The notes under the pieces are model-generated. The model did no database searches. It saw only the letters and a list, made by a program, of their open reading frames with translations, and had not been told where the DNA came from. Below, in pieces: positions 1 through 5,134 of a stretch of 5,909 nt of DNA. The stretch's first letter is position 1; every line of letters begins with the position of its first letter. The translations under genes and the position numbers were made by a program. The stretch spans positions 1-5,909 of the forward strand of contig RFJV01000586.1 in assembly GCA_003694775.1 (NCBI GenBank), in the 5' to 3' direction. Source of the stretch: Chloroflexota bacterium (GTDB lineage Bacteria > Chloroflexota > Anaerolineae > 4572-78 > J111).

Positions 1-214
1 CCGGGATGCGTCCGGGCTTGACCACCAGCTCCGGGTGCAGGTCGGGCAGGCCAGCCACCGGCAGGTCGACCAGGGGCAGGCAGGCCCGGATGAGCCGGCT
101 CTCGGCCCGCTTGAACAGGCCGTTTCCGGCCAGCAGGTAATCGTAGCCGGGGGCGATGGGCCGCTCCACGCCCCGGTAGATGTGGTGCTGGACCAGGTCG
201 TCAAACAGTCCCAT
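1..214 (-). CDS. PRTRC system protein A, N-terminal part (cut by window edge)
   Basis: Seventy-one codons are visible, starting MGLFDDLVQHHIYRG; the rest lies beyond the left edge. The stretch YDYLLAGNGLFKRAES (about residues 25-40) and the following LPVAGLPDLHPE resemble, from memory, the N-terminus of PRTRC protein A. The usual later part of that family is a JAB/MPN-type metalloprotease-like domain, which cannot be seen here, so catalytic residues are not checkable. The ATG at 214 is chosen because GAGGAGGTGAGCG precedes it at ideal distance. The start overlaps the end of the 73-aa gene by 14 bp, implying translational coupling. Within the ubiquitin-like interpretation of PRTRC, this would be the deconjugating or processing peptidase. 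Identity is supported by motif and by the position downstream of protein B. Confidence 0.75.
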   Translation of the reverse strand, partial: MGLFDDLVQHHIYRGVERPIAPGYDYLLAGNGLFKRAESRLIRACLPLVDLPVAGLPDLHPELVVKPGRIP

Positions 215-422
215 CGCTCACCTCCTCATCTTCGGGGTAAAGCGCCGCGATGAGGGCGTTAATCGCCGGGCCGTGCTTTTCCATCAGCGCCTGCACCCCT
301 TCCGGGCCAAGCTGGAAAGGCCGGTGACAGCAGGGACATTCGCCCTTGTCCATTTCCGCGATGCGCTGGAGCAGGCGGCCCCTCTGCGCCAACTGCTTTT
401 GGGTCAGGTGTCCGGTGCTCAT
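201..422 (-). CDS. 73-aa CPCC-motif small protein between PRTRC B and A
   Basis: I do not recognise a family. The protein has a helical N-terminal half (residues 1-26, rich in L, Q, R and E), then GECPCCHRPFQ with C29, C31, C32 and H33, then another predicted helix (EGVQALMEKHGPAINALIAAL) and an acidic tail. One CxxC pair flanked by two helices resembles a zinc-hook or half zinc ribbon that could bind metal as a dimer; that is inference. The start at 422 overlaps the protein B stop as ATGA, and its stop overlaps the protein A start by 14 bp, so it is translated as part of the PRTRC unit. A GGAGG lies about 10 bases upstream. Because it sits between an E2-like and a JAB-type gene, an accessory role in that system is plausible but unproven. 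Confidence 0.75.
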   Translation of the reverse strand: MSTGHLTQKQLAQRGRLLQRIAEMDKGECPCCHRPFQLGPEGVQALMEKHGPAINALIAALYPEDEEVSDGTV

Positions 423-1090
423 TTCAGCAGGTCCTCCATTTTGAGATTGGCCGGGTTCAGGTCATCCACCGGGTAGACCTCCGCCTGCTCCACCTCGGCC
501 CACATTTGCAGGACATTCAACGGATACTTCCGGCTCTTGCCCCCGGCCAGGTCCTCGTTGAACTGGCTCTCAAAAAACAGGGCCGCGGCCCGGTGGATGG
601 TCTCCGGCCCGGCCGGCGGGAAGGCCACCGAGCCGCGGCAGACCAGGCCATTGCTGTAGATGTTCGGAAACGGGGCGTGGTAAAGCTGTGTCTCTGCCGC
701 CGGCCAGTTCTCCCCGGCCAGGGCATACAGGCGGTACGACGTTCCCCGGCCCACCAGCACCAGCGGCGGCAGGGGCAGACGATAGACGCGCCGGCCATCC
801 TTGCCCTCCACGTGCAAATTTTGCACGGCCGGCGGCAGGTAGATGCCGAGGCAAGTCTCATCCCCGTCCTGCCGCAGGAACAGCGTATTTTGCGGCAGGA
901 GACCGGTGCCGGGGTTGACCCCGGCCAGGGCCAGGGCCAGGTCGGCGGGGCTGACCTCGTCCCGCCGGACCGGTTTGTCCTCCTCGTAGATGGTGCGCCA
1001 GATGGATTCGCTGTAAATCTGGATGTCGACCAGCAGTTCTTGCCGGTCACCGTTTTCACCGGCCAGGTCGGCCAGATTAACCACGTTCAT
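419..1090 (-). CDS. PRTRC system protein B (prokaryotic E2 family D)
   Basis: A 223-residue protein, close to the usual size of PRTRC protein B. Recognisable segments are LPPLVLVGRGTSYRLYAL (107-124) and the hallmark QLYHAPFPNIYSNGLVCRGS (135-154), followed by a helix with FFESQF (172-177). The family is described as having a ubiquitin-conjugating E2-like fold; C151 in GLVCRGS is the candidate catalytic cysteine, an assignment from memory of the family. The start at 1090 is chosen because CTGGAGGCACACG precedes it; the open frame continues upstream to 1267 but those residues are the shadow of the preceding gene. The start overlaps that gene by 14 bp and the stop overlaps the 73-aa gene as ATGA. 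A 15-bp perfect palindrome is embedded at codons 89-93. Confidence 0.85.
   Translation of the reverse strand: MNVVNLADLAGENGDRQELLVDIQIYSESIWRTIYEEDKPVRRDEVSPADLALALAGVNPGTGLLPQNTLFLRQDGDETCLGIYLPPAVQNLHVEGKDGRRVYRLPLPPLVLVGRGTSYRLYALAGENWPAAETQLYHAPFPNIYSNGLVCRGSVAFPPAGPETIHRAAALFFESQFNEDLAGGKSRKYPLNVLQMWAEVEQAEVYPVDDLNPANLKMEDLLK
812..826. repeat. 15-bp palindrome GTGCAAATTTTGCAC, copy 1
   Basis: Perfect 7-bp arms (GTGCAAA / TTTGCAC) around one central base. It lies inside the protein B gene, where the opposite strand encodes VQNLH. The same 15 bases, plus the following GG, recur at 5678-5694 in the control region, and a variant with GGGCAAA arms is at 2851-2865. Exact sharing of a 17-base string between a coding and a noncoding site in under 6 kb is unlikely by chance, suggesting a protein-binding or nicking site, but function is unknown. 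Confidence 0.7.
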
Positions 1091-1901
1091 CGTGTGCCTC
1101 CAGGGAAATGATTTCTCCATCCTGGACCAGACACCGGCCCAGGACCAGGTCCAGACAGACGGCCAGCTTATCGGGGTCTTCCTCCAGTTTTTGCCGCAAT
1201 GCCTCCACCGGGCGGAAGATGCGGGCCTCGGCCTCTTTGTACAGCCGGGCCAGCTCATCGATGTCATCCCAGCCGAAGCTGATGTCCAGCTCGCTGGAGT
1301 ACATATAGGGGATGTCCACCCAGGGGTTTTCGATGCCGTTCAGCCAGTCCATCGCCGCCTTCAGCCCATTCCAGGGTTCGGGCAGGTCGGACAGGTTGCT
1401 GACCATCTGGCCGTAGTCCATCTGGTTCAGGCCCGGCAGGTCGTACCGGGCCGCCAGCTGGCCCCACCAGTCGGCGATGTCGTCTTCGAACATCATCAGG
1501 AGCCAATTGTTATCCCGGCTCTCGATGGTGATGACCAGCTGGAAGAGGGGGTGGAAGTCGTAGAACGGCTCCTCCAGCTCCACCCCCTGGTACAGCAGGT
1601 ATAAGCCCAGCGGGGGCGGCCCTTCCTCGAGGCCGTACTCCCCGATTTCTACTTCGTGGGCGTGCTCCTCGACGCCAAACATATTGACCGGGAAGCGGTG
1701 CTTGTCCAGGTAGGCCATCAGCTCGTAGAACGCCCCGGCCAGGCCGGCGGGGGTGAACTGGGGGGTGCGGTTGAAAGTGCGGCGGTAGGCGGCCAGGAAC
1801 CCGGCCCACTCTACCGCCGCGGCCAGTTCAGCCAGGAGACTGCCGTACCTTACAGGCCGGGGGGCGGTATGCGGGCCGGCGTGGGGCGCAGGCCCTTGCA
1901 C
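1077..1901 (-). CDS. Acidic protein in PRTRC F position; start uncertain, possible frameshift partner of the 80-aa ORF
   Basis: The coding-like sequence runs from about SLLAELAAAVEWAGFLAAYR to the stop at 1077. It is acidic and aromatic, with FHPLFQLVITIE, MMFEDDIADWWGQLAARYD and a C-terminal helical region around FGWDDIDELARLYKEAEARI. Its place between protein C and protein B fits PRTRC protein F; similarity is weak by eye. The start is unresolved. No ATG or GTG with a ribosome site lies near 1850. The nominal start given is GTG at 1901, lacking a clear Shine-Dalgarno; ATG at 1988 has GGGAG eight bases upstream but would overlap the 80-aa gene by 139 bp through shadow-like sequence; ATG at 1718 would lose coding-like residues. 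A -1 slip at a six-C run (1859-1864) would join this frame to the 80-aa ORF. The stop overlaps the protein B start by 14 bp. Confidence 0.65.
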   Translation of the reverse strand: MQGPAPHAGPHTAPRPVRYGSLLAELAAAVEWAGFLAAYRRTFNRTPQFTPAGLAGAFYELMAYLDKHRFPVNMFGVEEHAHEVEIGEYGLEEGPPPLGLYLLYQGVELEEPFYDFHPLFQLVITIESRDNNWLLMMFEDDIADWWGQLAARYDLPGLNQMDYGQMVSNLSDLPEPWNGLKAAMDWLNGIENPWVDIPYMYSSELDISFGWDDIDELARLYKEAEARIFRPVEALRQKLEEDPDKLAVCLDLVLGRCLVQDGEIISLEAHDERG

Positions 1902-2092
1902 CGATAGGTGATTCGCCGGGCGTGCTGTATCTGCTGTTCCAGGTCGGCCAGGGCGGCCTGGATGAACGGCTTGTTCTCTATCAGCCATTGGACATTCTCC
2001 CGGTTTTCCTGCAGTGCCAGATAAAACCGTACCGCCGGCACATTGGCCGGCGGCAGGTGGCGCAGGATGTCGGCCAGTTCTTGCGGGGTCAT
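1850..2092 (-). CDS. 80-aa ORF directly after PRTRC C; possible N-terminal part of an F-like protein
   Basis: Eighty residues beginning MTPQELADILRHLPPANV, mostly helical (AVRFYLALQENRENVQWLIE, then FIQAALADLEQQIQHARR), ending in a proline-rich GLRPTPARIPPPGL. I do not recognise a family. The ATG at 2092 overlaps the protein C stop as ATGA, and GAAGGG sits immediately before it, so initiation probably relies on coupling. The stop at 1850 comes eight bases after a run of six C on the coding strand. Reading through that run with a -1 shift continues directly into the downstream acidic frame, giving one protein of roughly 335 residues. So this may be a complete small protein, the N-terminal part of a frameshift-fused F-like protein, or the result of a one-base indel. 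Confidence 0.7.
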   Translation of the reverse strand: MTPQELADILRHLPPANVPAVRFYLALQENRENVQWLIENKPFIQAALADLEQQIQHARRITYRCKGLRPTPARIPPPGL

Positions 2093-2322
2093 CCCTTCGT
2101 GCCCGCTTTCTTGGTAAAGGTCAGCTCCAGCGTACCATCCTCCAGCTCCTTCTGGCTGACCTCGCACCGGCCGGCCTCCGGGAACTGTTTGGCCAGCTCC
2201 CGCTGGACAATCTCGATGGTTAGCTTCTGCTCCGGGTTGGGATAGGGGCCGAACGTCTTCCCGTCGTACCGGACCAGAATCTGGGCGTTGGGGATTTTAT
2301 CGGTGGCTTTCAGGTCACTCAT
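2089..2322 (-). CDS. PRTRC system protein C (ubiquitin-like modifier)
   Basis: Seventy-seven residues, the usual size of PRTRC protein C. Visible features are QILVRYDGKTFGPYPNPE (14-31), a helix EIVQRELAKQFPEAG (37-51), a strand DGTLELTFTK (62-71) and the C-terminus AGTKG, matching the family's characteristic GTKG end as I remember it. The family is described as prokaryotic ubiquitin-like, with a beta-grasp-type layout, and the free terminal glycine is consistent with a conjugatable tail. The ATG at 2322 is chosen over the longer frame to 2469 because GAGGAGAT lies eight bases upstream and the upstream residues are shadow. It overlaps the preceding 268-aa gene by 8 bp and the 80-aa ORF as ATGA. 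Confidence 0.85.
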   Translation of the reverse strand: MSDLKATDKIPNAQILVRYDGKTFGPYPNPEQKLTIEIVQRELAKQFPEAGRCEVSQKELEDGTLELTFTKKAGTKG

Positions 2323-3121
2323 TGCTGATAATCTCCTCTGATTGCAGGTATTCATCGATGGCCCGGCGGACCAGGGCCGGCAGGTCGGCGTAATCGCCGG
2401 CGTGAAAGTCCGGGAAACGGCCCCGCAGGAGGCCGTCCTCGGCGTTGATTTCCAGCTCCGCGGCGTCAATTTGTGTCGGTCCGGAGCGCTTCAGGCGGAT
2501 GGTCAGGATGATGTCCGCCGGGGCGTCCGGTTCTGCCGCCGCGGCCGGGGTGGAGAAGTCCAGGGTGATGCCGTCATCCGGTTCCGGTTGCGGCTGTGGC
2601 CGGGCGTAGGACGGTAGCGGGGGCGGCTCGCGGCGTGGTGGCTCCGGGGAAGCGTCTTCCGGCTCGTCATCCGGCTCGCTCATCGGCAGTTCGGGCGACA
2701 TTCTGGCCTTGTGCTCCTGGATAATCTCTTTGGCCGCGGCGGGCGTAATCCGTTCGCCGGATTCGGCCCGCTCCAGGGCCTCCTCCACTGCCGCGGGCGG
2801 GGTGGAGGGGGAGGCCAGCAGGTACAGGGCACTGGTGGCTATGTCCATCTGGGCAAAATTTGCCCGGGTACCGAACCGCTCGTAGACGCTGATGAAGTTG
2901 TAAGCCGTGCGCCGGCTCCACTCGAACTCGGCCTGGAGCCAGGCATCGAACCGTCCGCTGTTGCCCAGCCGGTCCCGCACCTCGGCCAGCTTCCCGCCGA
3001 TGCGGACCACGTTTTCGGCGGTCCGGCGCACCAGGTCCCGGATTTCGCCGGTTCTCTGCTGGACCACAATGCGGGTTTCGGCGTCGAGGCTGTTGTAATC
3101 AAACAGGGTCAGCTGGGACAT
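2315..3121 (-). CDS. DUF3102-like protein with acidic-proline linker
   Basis: A 268-aa protein. Residues 21-85 match the layout of DUF3102-type plasmid and phage proteins: a long helix (IRDLVRRTAENVVRIGGKL) followed by RFDAWLQAEFEWSRRTAYNF and a VYERFG segment, suggestive of a helix-turn-helix-like DNA-associated module. Residues 92-140 are helical, about 141-205 are a low-complexity Pro/Glu/Asp/Ala linker, and 203-268 form a separate C-terminal unit (ADIILTIRLKRSG, AAELEINAEDG, then a helix DLPALVRRAIDEYLQ). The start at 3121 is preceded by GGAGGAGACGACCT; it overlaps the upstream 85-aa gene by 23 bp, and the stop overlaps protein C by 8 bp. It stands where PRTRC protein E would be expected, but the N-terminus is not what I recall of E. 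Function is unknown; DNA-related regulation is likely. Confidence 0.75.
   Translation of the reverse strand: MSQLTLFDYNSLDAETRIVVQQRTGEIRDLVRRTAENVVRIGGKLAEVRDRLGNSGRFDAWLQAEFEWSRRTAYNFISVYERFGTRANFAQMDIATSALYLLASPSTPPAAVEEALERAESGERITPAAAKEIIQEHKARMSPELPMSEPDDEPEDASPEPPRREPPPLPSYARPQPQPEPDDGITLDFSTPAAAAEPDAPADIILTIRLKRSGPTQIDAAELEINAEDGLLRGRFPDFHAGDYADLPALVRRAIDEYLQSEEIISNE
2851..2865. repeat. 15-bp palindrome GGGCAAAATTTGCCC, variant copy
   Basis: Perfect 7-bp arms (GGGCAAA / TTTGCCC) with a single central base, inside the DUF3102-like gene (opposite strand encodes GQILPR in another frame and RANFAQ in the gene frame). It differs from the two exact copies at 812-826 and 5678-5692 only by a compensatory T-to-G and A-to-C change in the arms, so symmetry is kept. 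Compensatory change argues for the palindrome itself being relevant, though three sites are few. Confidence 0.5.
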
Positions 3122-3356
3122 AGGTCGTCTCCTCCACGCAAGCGGCAATGCGGATATGGTTGGGGCGCACCTGGGGGTCGGGCAGGACCGGCAGGCCGTA
3201 AAGCTCCCGTTCAGGGGGCAGTTCAGCCGGGTTCAGGCGCACCTCGCCGGGTTCGGTTCCGGCGGTGTGGTAGGCGCTCCGGTACTGGCTGAGGGCCATC
3301 TTGACCGCCACGTTCAGGGGCAGTCGCTTTTTGTTGAAGAACAGAATGGCAATCAT
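3099..3356 (-). CDS. 85-aa hypothetical protein
   Basis: I do not recognise the family. The protein begins MIAILFFNKKRLPLNVAVKM, with a helix ALSQYRSAYHTAG, then an extended part with EVRLNPAELPPERELYGLPV and DPQVRPNHIRIAACVEE. A helix followed by short strands around G-L-P-V and H-I-R-I resembles other small accessory proteins of phages and plasmids, but no function follows. The ATG at 3356 is chosen because AAAGGAGCCGACG precedes it; the frame is open to 3521 but upstream residues are shadow of the zinc-ribbon gene. It begins 17 bp after the stop of the 70-aa gene and overlaps the DUF3102-like gene by 23 bp, so it belongs to the same transcript. Confidence 0.75.
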   Translation of the reverse strand: MIAILFFNKKRLPLNVAVKMALSQYRSAYHTAGTEPGEVRLNPAELPPERELYGLPVLPDPQVRPNHIRIAACVEETTYVPADPV

Positions 3357-3373
3357 CGTCGGCTCCTTTCGGG

Positions 3374-3586
3374 TTATTTCCAGCACTTGGGGCTGGTGCC
3401 GGTCTGGCGGGCCAGGCGGTTCTGCCTGTCCAGGGCCGGCCTGTCCTTGACAAAGTAGGCTTTTCGATGCCGGGCGCAGTAGCAGGCAAAGGTACTGTGC
3501 CCGATGTACAGGGCCGTGCACCGGTCTGTCCGGCTGTACAGGGCCTTACCAAGAGGGGCGCCGCACTTGCGGCAGTGGGTCAGCAT
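3374..3586 (-). CDS. 70-aa cysteine-rich zinc-ribbon-like protein
   Basis: Seventy residues with HCRKCG near the N-terminus (C5, C8), C23, and the pair in FACYCARHRKAYF (C35, C37), followed by a basic C-terminus (RQNRLARQTG). A CxxC near the start plus later Cys and His residues suggests one zinc-bound treble-clef or ribbon fold; pairing of the second half (CxC with histidines) is not canonical. The family is not recognised. GGAGGAAGCT directly precedes the ATG at 3586. It lies 51 bp after the RecT-like gene across a GC-rich hairpin and 17 bp before the 85-aa gene. Small zinc-binding proteins of this type are common in phage and plasmid operons; nucleic-acid binding is a guess. Confidence 0.75.
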   Translation of the reverse strand: MLTHCRKCGAPLGKALYSRTDRCTALYIGHSTFACYCARHRKAYFVKDRPALDRQNRLARQTGTSPKCWK

Positions 3587-3602
3587 AGCTTCCTCCAGCG
3601 AG

Positions 3603-3628
3603 GGGGCCGCCGGTTCTGCGGCGGCCCC
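3603..3628. repeat. GC-rich perfect hairpin between recT-like and zinc-ribbon genes
   Basis: GGGGCCGCCG (3603-3612) and CGGCGGCCCC (3619-3628) form a perfect 10-bp stem with a 6-base loop GTTCTG. No T-tract follows on either strand, so an intrinsic terminator is not supported. It occupies most of the 51-bp gap between two leftward genes and may set mRNA processing or stability, or partly attenuate downstream expression. Confidence 0.6.
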
Positions 3629-3637
3629 GGTGGTGGC

Positions 3638-4669
3638 TTAACCGTGGTTCGACATATCGGCCACGTAGCCGGCGTAGCGGGCCAGCTGGTCGAAGAGGAA
3701 CTCCTCGTTTTCGGGGTCGTATCTGAGCTTCATATCGGACAGGGCCAGGTCGATGTCGGCGTTGGTGGTGAAATACGGGATGCCCTGGCGCACCTGGCGG
3801 TAGAAGCGGTCCCGGTCCTCCTCGATGAAATCGGTCTCGATGCCGTCATCCCCCCGCAGGAGGGAGACGTTTTTCTGGAACTGCTCGGCCCGTTCCTCCG
3901 GGGAACGCCGGTCGTTCTCGGCCAGGACCTGCCGGGTGTGGGCCTGGAGGGCGGCATACCGGGCGGCCAGTTCCGGGTCTCTGGCAATCTCTGGCGGCGC
4001 GTCCTGCCAGTCTTCCGGTCTGGTCTCGGTATCGCCCACCTTCCAGCTCTCGGCGGCCAGCTCGCGGGGCGAGGGCGCCCCGTGGGACAGGTTGAGGGCG
4101 TTTTTCAAGGCCCGCTTCTGGGCCACCTGGTCCCAGGTCCAGCCTTTGGGCGGGTCGATGGGCTTTCCGTCCCTGGTCACCCGGTCCTCTCTGGTGACCA
4201 CGCCCACGGCCTGGGTGGTCACGATGTCGTACGCCTCTGCGAACGTGGCCCCCATCTGGATAAACTCCCGCAGGGTGTCCTTCTGGTCGTCCCGCAGGAT
4301 ATGGCACCGGTAAGCGATATCCTCATCGCGCAGGCCCATCTGCCGCTTTTCTGCCGCGCTCAGGGGGACGTACCGCTCGGTGTAGCCGCAGATGCGCTTG
4401 GCCCAGCGGACCAGGAGCTTGTACCCTTCCACAAAGGTGAAGTTGCCCCGCCGGTCGACCATCCCGTAGAAATCCCCCCGGAAGGGGTTGGCATCGGTGA
4501 TGACCGCGTACTGGGCCATTGCCATCGCCTGCTCCGGGGTCAGCTTTTCCCCGCCGGGGAGCATCGCCTTGATGCGCTTGCCCAGGGCGGCCACTTCTTC
4601 CCGTGTGCCCCAGACTTCCACGTGGGGCACATCGATGGTGATAATGTCGGTATTGGTATTCTGGCTCAT
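3638..4669 (-). CDS. RecT-like single-strand annealing protein
   Basis: A 343-aa protein. Residues 43-95 carry the RecT/Bet-type signature: LTPEQAMAMAQYAVITDANP, FRGDFYGMVDRRG, FVEGYKLLVRWAKR, that is, an 'A..A...gLnPf.ge.Y...' layout followed by a G-Y-x-x-x-x-R-x-A segment. A second conserved-looking block, GWTWDQVAQKRALKNALNL (176-194), matches the RecT region where a lysine-rich helix precedes the core end. Members anneal complementary single strands in phage or plasmid recombination, normally with a partner exonuclease; none is seen nearby. The C-terminal 120 residues are charged and helical. The start at 4669 has AAAGGAGAGCCTG before it. It is the first gene after the GTAGAA repeat region. 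Exact subfamily is uncertain; other ssDNA-annealing families remain possible. Confidence 0.65.
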   Translation of the reverse strand: MSQNTNTDIITIDVPHVEVWGTREEVAALGKRIKAMLPGGEKLTPEQAMAMAQYAVITDANPFRGDFYGMVDRRGNFTFVEGYKLLVRWAKRICGYTERYVPLSAAEKRQMGLRDEDIAYRCHILRDDQKDTLREFIQMGATFAEAYDIVTTQAVGVVTREDRVTRDGKPIDPPKGWTWDQVAQKRALKNALNLSHGAPSPRELAAESWKVGDTETRPEDWQDAPPEIARDPELAARYAALQAHTRQVLAENDRRSPEERAEQFQKNVSLLRGDDGIETDFIEEDRDRFYRQVRQGIPYFTTNADIDLALSDMKLRYDPENEEFLFDQLARYAGYVADMSNHG

Positions 4670-4704
4670 CAGGCTCTCCTTTACAGCTAATATTTGGTCG
4701 ATTT

Positions 4705-4804
4705 TTCTTCTACTCTTCTTCTTCTACGGCGTAGAAAGGCCGGGTAGAACGTTTTTTCTTCTTCTACCCGGCCTTTTGGGCCAGTAGAAGAAGAAGTAGA
4801 AGAA
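4705..4804. repeat. Nested inverted repeats built from seven GTAGAA/TTCTAC half-sites
   Basis: TTCTAC occurs at 4708, 4722 and 4762; GTAGAA at 4731, 4744, 4784 and 4796 (first bases). Several are extended to GTAGAAGAA. They assemble into three structures: an outer near-perfect inverted repeat (4705-4727 with 4784-4804, differing by one 2-base insertion), a small palindrome TTCTACGGCGTAGAA (4722-4736), and a perfect 15-bp inverted repeat (4735-4749 with 4762-4776, loop 12). The array fills the gap between the stop of the 108-aa gene (4808) and the RecT-like gene (ATG at 4669). It could be a multi-site operator, a centromere or replication site, or a leader attenuator; see findings. Confidence 0.75.
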
Positions 4805-4807
4805 CTT

Positions 4808-5134
4808 TCAGGCGGGTTCGGCGGGGGCGGTGAGGCCCAGCTTCCGTTCTACGTCGGCAGTTACACCGGCAATGTGGCCCTGGTAGCAGAAGACCTCCTC
4901 GGTCTCGGTGAGCATAACCCACCAGCCTTTTTCCTGATGGGTTCCGTCGCTGTAGTAGACCAGGGCCTTGTCGCCGGCCAGGGCGTAGGTGGGCACGCCG
5001 TCGTCGTTAAGACCGATGAACTGCCAGCCCCAGGTTTCGGGGTGGTTCAAACGTTTGGCCTGCGTCTGGCCGGGGGGTGAACTGTGCCACCGGCCCCGGC
5101 CTCGCTTGAAGCCTCTGCCTCTTGGGTCAGCCAT
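4808..5134 (-). CDS. 108-aa hypothetical protein with basic N-terminus
   Basis: Not recognised. The N-terminal 30 residues are basic and disordered-looking (MADPRGRGFKRGRGRWHSSP), then a strand-rich core: TWGWQFIGLNDDGVPTYALA (34-53), KALVYYSDG (56-64), GWWVMLTETEEVFCYQG (70-86), and a short helix DVERKLGL. The alternating hydrophobic pattern suggests a small beta domain; the basic head suggests nucleic-acid contact. The ATG at 5134 is chosen because GGAGG lies about seven bases upstream; it overlaps the end of the 45-aa ORF by 8 bp, so the two are probably coupled. The frame is open to 5194 without added support. Its stop sits three bases from the GTAGAA repeat array. Confidence 0.75.
   Translation of the reverse strand: MADPRGRGFKRGRGRWHSSPPGQTQAKRLNHPETWGWQFIGLNDDGVPTYALAGDKALVYYSDGTHQEKGWWVMLTETEEVFCYQGHIAGVTADVERKLGLTAPAEPA

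Noticed and set aside
517..1059. A 180-codon leftward frame inside protein B
   Set aside because: Out-of-frame shadow with Arg/Pro/Ser/Trp-rich composition and no separate ribosome site.
506..1111. A 201-codon rightward open frame opposite protein B
   Set aside because: Antisense shadow; its translation has the Gln/Gly/Val/Arg bias of reverse-complemented GC-rich coding sequence, and protein B is well recognised on the other strand.
2711..3292. A 193-codon rightward open frame opposite the DUF3102-like gene
   Set aside because: Shadow of two real leftward genes, spanning their overlap; no ribosome site or domain.
3603..3628. Intrinsic terminator after the RecT-like gene
   Set aside because: The stem is perfect but no T-tract follows on either strand.
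3467..4690. A 407-codon rightward open frame opposite the RecT-like gene
   Set aside because: It is the antisense shadow of a GC-rich gene: the opposite strand has a recognisable protein, a ribosome site and operon context, while this translation is Gly/Val/Leu/Pro-rich and low in Lys with no recognisable domain.
4735..4777. The 15-bp stem as a plain intrinsic terminator
   Set aside because: Only three or four T follow the stem in either direction and part of them belong to the stem, so it was kept as a repeat or attenuator candidate rather than called a terminator.
4705..4804. CRISPR array
   Set aside because: The repeated unit is only 6-9 bp, occurs in both orientations and at irregular 9-22 bp spacing; no cas gene is present.
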